26,254 bases of DNA, from positions 1-26,254 of the forward strand of contig JAKONS010000235.1 of assembly GCA_022701845.1 (NCBI GenBank), in the 5' to 3' direction. The notes below the pieces were generated by a model, which was not told the DNA's origin, made no database searches, and saw only the letters and a list, made by a program, of their open reading frames with translations. Below are positions 22,371-26,254 of the stretch, in pieces (within the stretch, counting starts at the first letter, position 1; each line of letters opens with the position of its first letter). Both the position numbers and the translations under genes were made by a program. Source of the DNA: Burkholderiaceae bacterium. Its GTDB lineage: Bacteria; Pseudomonadota; Gammaproteobacteria; Burkholderiales; Burkholderiaceae.

Positions 22371-24020
22371 ATGACGGTTCGTCAAAAATTGGGGCTTGCC
22401 TTTGGGTTGCTGGCGTTCCTCGTGTTGCTGGTCGCCGGACTGTCGGTGCGCAGCATGGGCAGCGCGCACCAGGACTTCGTCAACTTCGTGGACGGCGTCA
22501 ATGCCCGCGCCCAGCTCGCCGACGGTGTCAGAAGCGCGGTGGACGAGCGTGCGATTGCCGCACGCAATTTGGTGCTGGTCGACACACCCGCCGATACCGC
22601 GGCAGAACGTGCAGCGGTCCTGAAGGCGCACGACGATGTGTCGGCTCGCCTGACCAGGCTCAAGCAGATGGTCGGCCAGCCGGAAGTGTCGCAAGAGGCG
22701 CGCGACCTGGTGCGCGAAATCGATCGGGTGGAGGCGTTGTACGGGCCGGTCGCGCTCGGCATCGTCGATCTCGCGCTGGCCGGGAAAAAAGGCGAAGCGA
22801 CGGTACGCATCAACACCGAGTGCCGCCCGCTGCTGGCCGCCCTGGTCAAAAGCACGGTCGCGTATGCCGACTACACCGAAGGCCGGGCCCGGCGACTGAT
22901 CGATGACGCGTCGACCAGCTTCGAGCGTCAGCGGGCGATGTTGATCGCCGCCTGCGCCGTCGCATTGCTTGCTGCGGTTGTGGCCGGTTATGCGATTTCC
23001 CGCAACCTGTCGCGTGCGCTCGGCGCCGAGCCGAACGACCTGAACCTGGCCGCCCAGCAGGTCGCCCATGGCAATCTCGGCACGCTGCACCACGCGGCGA
23101 ATGCCTTGCCGAGCAGCGTCATGGCGTCGCTGCAGCATATGCAGTCGAGTCTTTCGCAGATCGTCCGGGAGGTCCGGAACGCTTCCGACTCGATCGCCAC
23201 CGGCTCCACCCAGATCGCCCAGGGCAACAACGACCTGAGCCAGCGCACCGAAGAGCAGGCCAGCGCCCTGGAGCAGACATCCGCGACGATGGACGAGCTC
23301 GGCGCCACGGTTCGCCAGAATGCAGAACACGCGGTGCAGGCGGACATGCTTGCCAGCAAGGCGTCGACGATCGCGCTCAGGGGCGGGGAAGTCGTCGACC
23401 GGGTGGTGCAGACCATGAGCGGTATCAACGAGGGGTCCCGGAAGATCTCCGAGATCATCTCGACGGTGGAGGGCATCGCCTTCCAGACCAACATCCTCGC
23501 GCTCAACGCGGCGGTGGAGGCGGCGCGGGCGGGTGAGCAGGGTCGGGGCTTCGCCGTGGTGGCCTCCGAGGTGCGCAATCTGGCGCAGCGCAGTGCGGAT
23601 GCCGCCAAGGAGATCAGGACCCTGATCGGCGACAGCGTCGACCAGGTGCGACTCGGCTCCGAACTCGTCGACCAGGCCGGCACCACGATGGGCGAGATCG
23701 TCGCCGCGATCAAGCAGGTGAGTGAGTCGGTGGCCCAGATCAGCCTCGCCAGCACCGAGCAGAGCGCAGGCGTCGGTCAGGTCGCGGAAGCCGTCACCCA
23801 GATCGATCAGGTGACGCAGCAGAACGCGGCCCTGGTCGAGGAAATGGCGGCGGCTGCCGGAAGTCTGCAACAGCAGGCGCGACAGCTCGTCGCAGCGGTC
23901 AGCGTGTTCACGCTGGGCGATCAGGGCGATGCGCGTTCGTTATCGGCCCGAACCCGGTTCGCCGGACCGTCGGCGGCGGCGGCGGCAGCAGCACAGCGGA
24001 GCGAACTCGTTCTGGCGTAG
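22371..24020 (+). CDS. Methyl-accepting chemotaxis protein
   Basis: A 549-residue transmembrane chemoreceptor. TM1 is about 7-28, a periplasmic helical-bundle ligand domain spans about 30-188, and TM2 is about 190-209. A HAMP segment follows to about 265, then a long cytoplasmic coiled coil. The conserved signalling tip is at about 366-402 ([32 protein letters not shown]), where CheA and CheW bind. No C-terminal NWETF-type pentapeptide is present; the protein ends SELVLA after an Ala run, so it probably relies on other receptors for adaptation. A GTG at 22362 is an alternative start; the ATG at 22371 gives the normal MTVRQKL beginning. The ligand is unknown. Confidence 0.94.
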   Translation: MTVRQKLGLAFGLLAFLVLLVAGLSVRSMGSAHQDFVNFVDGVNARAQLADGVRSAVDERAIAARNLVLVDTPADTAAERAAVLKAHDDVSARLTRLKQMVGQPEVSQEARDLVREIDRVEALYGPVALGIVDLALAGKKGEATVRINTECRPLLAALVKSTVAYADYTEGRARRLIDDASTSFERQRAMLIAACAVALLAAVVAGYAISRNLSRALGAEPNDLNLAAQQVAHGNLGTLHHAANALPSSVMASLQHMQSSLSQIVREVRNASDSIATGSTQIAQGNNDLSQRTEEQASALEQTSATMDELGATVRQNAEHAVQADMLASKASTIALRGGEVVDRVVQTMSGINEGSRKISEIISTVEGIAFQTNILALNAAVEAARAGEQGRGFAVVASEVRNLAQRSADAAKEIRTLIGDSVDQVRLGSELVDQAGTTMGEIVAAIKQVSESVAQISLASTEQSAGVGQVAEAVTQIDQVTQQNAALVEEMAAAAGSLQQQARQLVAAVSVFTLGDQGDARSLSARTRFAGPSAAAAAAAQRSELVLA

Positions 24021-24028
24021 CGCAGCTT

Positions 24029-24047
24029 GGCGCGAGGCGATCGCGCC
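24029..24047 (+). terminator. Possible bidirectional hairpin between convergent genes
   Basis: GGCGCGA (24029-24035), loop GGCGA, TCGCGCC (24041-24047) form a perfect 7-bp GC stem in the 35-base gap between the chemoreceptor and BLUF stops. No T-run follows on either strand, so it is at best a weak or factor-assisted terminator. Confidence 0.35.
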
Positions 24048-24055
24048 GCATGCCG

Positions 24056-24478
24056 TCAAAACCGGGCAGCGCGTGACTCGATCAGTTCCGAAAGCATGTC
24101 GTTCAGGCGCCCCTGGGCGTCGATGTCGTCCGGCTGGTCCATGAGCGCACCGACGAGACGGTCGGCTGCCGGCGCCAACACGAAACCCATCGACCAGTGC
24201 CGGAACCGTCGTGCGACGACCGGGCCACTCGACAGCGTCGTGATGTCGCTGTGTCGTGTGTCCGCCACGATCGCTTGCATGGTGGAGGCAATGGTGTCCG
24301 TCGGACCTTCGAGAACCTGCGCGAAATATCGCCCGGTGAACAGCAGGCCGCCGGTGATGCCGCGATCCCGGTTGTTGCGGCCCGCCACCCTGATGATGCT
24401 GTCGATCTGGGTGGCGGAAACCGTCAGGCGACTGATGTAGAAAATCGAGCACAGCCCGTCGTTCGTTTCTTGATCCAT
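24056..24478 (-). CDS. BLUF-domain blue-light sensor protein
   Basis: A 140-residue protein that is essentially one BLUF domain plus a short helical tail. Flavin-site residues are visible: Tyr14 (FYIS), Asn35 and Asn36 (RNN), and Gln54 (FAQVLEGP). Trp95 and Met97 lie in the WSMGF motif. RDRGITGGLLF at 37-47 is also typical. Such proteins bind FAD and change hydrogen bonding on blue-light absorption, then signal by protein contact because no output domain is attached. The partner is unknown. The ATG at 24478 is preceded by GGAG, which lies within a hairpin. An ATG at 24625 would add 49 residues without BLUF character. Confidence 0.92.
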   Translation of the reverse strand: MDQETNDGLCSIFYISRLTVSATQIDSIIRVAGRNNRDRGITGGLLFTGRYFAQVLEGPTDTIASTMQAIVADTRHSDITTLSSGPVVARRFRHWSMGFVLAPAADRLVGALMDQPDDIDAQGRLNDMLSELIESRAARF

Positions 24479-24480
24479 TC

Positions 24481-24504
24481 GATTCTCCGTGCGAGGGGAG
24501 AATC
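24481..24504 (-). promoter_or_regulatory. Hairpin that would cover the BLUF gene ribosome site
   Basis: In the BLUF mRNA direction, GATTCTCC (24504-24497), an 8-base loop and GGAGAATC (24488-24481) pair perfectly. The second arm contains the GGAG Shine-Dalgarno and ends two bases before the ATG. This could restrict translation, or the DNA palindrome could be an operator between the divergent BLUF and ankyrin genes. Confidence 0.45.
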
Positions 24505-24606
24505 TAGTGCAGATCGGCCCGATTTCCGAGCGACGGATCCGGAATCGAAAAGTCACGCCCCGCTCCGACAGGCCGTGTCGACCCACAGCAGCATTCGAAA
24601 GACACC

Positions 24607-25134
24607 ATGCAACCGACCGAACCACAAACCCCGACCGACCAGGACAAACTGGATTTCGCGCAAAAAATCTTCAACTTCGCCCGCACCGGCGATGCGGAGG
24701 GCCTGGCGCCGATGCTCGACCATGGCCTGCCGCCCAACATGAGCAATCACAAAGGCGACACCCTGCTGATTCTCACCAGCTACCACGGCCACCTGGATGC
24801 CGCGCGGCTGCTGCTCGAGCGCGGTGCAGATCCCGACCGCTACAACGACATGGCGCAGACGGCGCTCGGCGGCGTGGCGTTCAAGGGCAACCTGCCGATG
24901 GCCGAGTTGCTGCTGGATCACGGCGCCAGCGCGAATTTCGCGCCGCCGGGCGGCAAGACGCCGCTGATGTTCGCCGCCATGTTCAATCGCACCGCCATCG
25001 CCGACCTGCTGCTTTCGCGCGGCGCGGATCCGGCGGTGCGCAGCAGCGACGGTCTCACCGCGCTCGAGCTGGCCCGCAGCATGGGCGCGGTGGATACCGC
25101 GGCGCAGCTGCAGGGGCTGGCGGCGGATCGTTAG
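24607..25134 (+). CDS. Ankyrin-repeat protein
   Basis: A 175-residue soluble protein made almost wholly of ankyrin repeats at about 17-46, 49-80, 82-112, 116-147 and 149-174. Each has the TPL or TAL turn and the LLLxxGADP ending in recognisable form. There is no signal peptide or membrane segment, so it is probably cytoplasmic and acts in protein binding. The ribosome site is weak (GAAAGACACC before the ATG). The gene is divergent from the BLUF gene and 12 bases from the pseudouridine synthase, with which it is likely cotranscribed. The function is not recognisable. Confidence 0.9.
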   Translation: MQPTEPQTPTDQDKLDFAQKIFNFARTGDAEGLAPMLDHGLPPNMSNHKGDTLLILTSYHGHLDAARLLLERGADPDRYNDMAQTALGGVAFKGNLPMAELLLDHGASANFAPPGGKTPLMFAAMFNRTAIADLLLSRGADPAVRSSDGLTALELARSMGAVDTAAQLQGLAADR

Positions 25135-25146
25135 GATCGGCGCCCG

Positions 25147-25902
25147 ATGCAGATCCAGGACATTCTTTTCTCCCAGGGTTTCGGTACCCGCCGCGTGTGT
25201 GCCGGCCTGGTCCAGCAGGGATTCGTGGCGGTGGGCGAGGGCGACGGCGCGGTGGTCTGCCGGAACTCCGCCGCCGATATCGATCCGGAAGGGCTTCGCC
25301 TGCGGGTGCAGGGCAAGGACTGGCAGATCCATGCCAAGGCCTACCTGATGCTGCACAAGCCAGCCGGCACCGAGTGCTCGCAGAAGCCGTCGACCTATCC
25401 GAGCATCTACACACTGCTGCCGCCTCCGCTGCGTCAACGCCCGGCCAAGGGCGCGGTGCAGGGTGTGCAGGCGATCGGCCGGCTCGACCAGGACACCACC
25501 GGATTGCTGCTGATGTCCGACGACGGCCAGTTCATCCACCGCATGGCTTCGCCGAAGCACCACCTGCCAAAGGTCTACGAAGTCACCGCGAAACATCCGC
25601 TGGACGATGGCCAGGTCGAGCGACTGCTCGCTGGCGTGGTGCTCGACGACGATCCGCGCCCGGTGGCCGCTGCCGCGTGCGAGATCGTGGGCGAGGCCGG
25701 CGTGTCGTGCCATCTGCGCCTGACGCTGACCCAGGGCAAATACCACCAGGTCAAGCGCATGCTCGCTGCGGTCGGCAACCGGGTCGAGGGGCTGCATCGT
25801 TCGCGCATCGGCGGCCTTTCACTGCCGGACGACCTCGCGCCCGGGCAGTGGCGCTGGCTGCAGGCGGCGGATCTGGATCTGCTCAAGGCGCCCAAAACCT
25901 GA
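25147..25902 (+). CDS. rsuA: RsuA-family 16S rRNA pseudouridine synthase
   Basis: A 251-residue enzyme. An N-terminal S4-like RNA-binding segment (1-55) is followed by the catalytic domain. Motif II is GRLDQDTTGLLL at 111-122 with nucleophile Asp114. KVYEV at 142-146 and the GKYHQVKRMLAAVGNRVEGLHR segment further on are typical of the RsuA/RluB/E/F group. RsuA makes pseudouridine 516 in 16S rRNA. RluE or RluF activity is a possible alternative, because the group shares these motifs. The upstream gap of 12 bases has only a weak ribosome site. A terminator-like hairpin follows. Confidence 0.88.
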   Translation: MQIQDILFSQGFGTRRVCAGLVQQGFVAVGEGDGAVVCRNSAADIDPEGLRLRVQGKDWQIHAKAYLMLHKPAGTECSQKPSTYPSIYTLLPPPLRQRPAKGAVQGVQAIGRLDQDTTGLLLMSDDGQFIHRMASPKHHLPKVYEVTAKHPLDDGQVERLLAGVVLDDDPRPVAAAACEIVGEAGVSCHLRLTLTQGKYHQVKRMLAAVGNRVEGLHRSRIGGLSLPDDLAPGQWRWLQAADLDLLKAPKT

Positions 25903-25933
25903 CCGGCGTTAGCCTTGTCGCGCCGGGTCTTTT
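25903..25933 (+). terminator. Probable terminator after the pseudouridine synthase gene
   Basis: CCGGCG (25903-25908), a 12-base loop and CGCCGG (25921-25926) are followed by GTCTTTT. The stem is short but fully GC, and the T-run is modest. Confidence 0.45.
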
Positions 25934-25992
25934 CGCGAGGTTTCAGGCGGCCCACCGTACACTCGCGGGTTGCTCTGCCACTGTGCCAATCG

Positions 25993-26254
25993 ATGCCGAT
26001 CGCCCGTTTCCTAGTTCGTAGCGCCGTTGCCGCGCTGGCCGTTTTCGCGTTCGCCGGTGCGGGTGCCCAGCCCGCCGTGCCGACGGTTCGTCATCCCGTG
26101 TTCGTGCTGAATTCGCTCGATGCCAGCGTCAGTGTCATCGACCCTGCCACCTGGACCGAGAAAGAGCGCATTCCGACCGGCAAGGAGCCGCACCATCTCT
26201 ACCTCACGCCCGACGAGAAATCGCTCATCGTCGCGAACGCGCTGTCGGATTCGC
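25993..26254 (+). CDS. Exported YVTN/NHL-type beta-propeller protein, N-terminal fragment
   Basis: The first 87 codons of a gene that runs off the window. The signal peptide is residues 1-25 (AGAGA|QP). It is followed by VFVLNSLDASVSVIDPATWTEKERIPTGKEPHHLYLTPDE, the repeat pattern of YVTN-type beta-propellers (xSVIDxxT, then xPTGxxP, then LTPDxK). These proteins are periplasmic or secreted and often bind redox cofactors or surfaces; no specific role can be given. A possible -10 (TACACT, 25958-25963) lies about 30 bases before the ATG. The in-frame sequence is open to the window end. Confidence 0.8.
   Translation, partial: MPIARFLVRSAVAALAVFAFAGAGAQPAVPTVRHPVFVLNSLDASVSVIDPATWTEKERIPTGKEPHHLYLTPDEKSLIVANALSDS

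Noticed and set aside
24489..26021. 510-codon plus-strand open frame over the ankyrin and pseudouridine synthase genes
   Set aside because: It is out of frame with both real genes and is low-complexity Arg/Gly-rich, so it is a shadow of GC-rich coding sequence.
1..26254. CRISPR arrays, insertion sequences, tRNA or rRNA genes
   Set aside because: No regularly spaced repeats, transposase motifs, terminal inverted repeats, or tRNA/rRNA sequences were seen apart from the tRNA-like part of tmRNA.

Overview
The window looks like chromosomal DNA of a GC-rich beta-proteobacterium, most likely Burkholderiales and Comamonadaceae-like. The reasons are the gyrA / ompA / ubiG / gph / ssrA neighbourhood, an OmpA with a short tryptophan-rich N-terminus instead of a beta-barrel, a TctC ('Bug') type binding protein and a tmRNA tag of the ANDE...ALAA type. 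This placement comes from family recognition; no database was searched.

Layout. (1) 1-2980 is a conserved housekeeping block: the 5' end of gyrA (minus strand), divergent ompA with a perfect terminator, ubiG, gph and the tmRNA gene ssrA with its own terminator. (2) 3144-20992 is one very long plus-strand gene train of 19 genes with short gaps or overlaps. It holds a complete branched-chain-amino-acid-type ABC importer (binding protein, two permeases, two ATPases), a two-subunit transketolase-like ThDP enzyme, a glycerol-dehydrogenase-like metal enzyme, three short-chain dehydrogenases (SDRs), an acyl-CoA ligase, a zinc-free quinone-oxidoreductase-like enzyme, a pimeloyl-CoA-dehydrogenase-like large/small pair, a crotonase-fold protein without the usual catalytic glutamates, an orphan TctC-type binding protein, a NIPSNAP protein and, last, an IclR regulator. 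A convergent epoxide hydrolase (20995-22149, minus) closes the region. (3) 22371-26254 returns to ordinary genes: a chemoreceptor, a BLUF blue-light sensor (minus), an ankyrin-repeat protein, an RsuA-type pseudouridine synthase and the start of an exported beta-propeller protein.

How the catabolic genes may work together (inference): an organic acid is imported by the ABC system, and possibly sensed or bound by the TctC protein. It is activated to a CoA thioester, then oxidised by the paired acyl-CoA dehydrogenase, the crotonase and the SDRs in a beta-oxidation-like sequence. The ThDP enzyme and the glycerol-dehydrogenase homologue would handle a small hydroxy-carbonyl fragment. The substrate cannot be read from the sequence. 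A candidate IclR operator (TTCAC-ATA-GTGAA) lies in front of the train, and a near copy (CACATGGTGAA) lies in front of the epoxide hydrolase, which hints that both belong to one regulon.

The best candidate for something undescribed is this mixed operon, in particular the transketolase/glycerol-dehydrogenase module inside a CoA-dependent pathway and the atypical crotonase. I see no integrase, insertion sequence, CRISPR array or tRNA gene.
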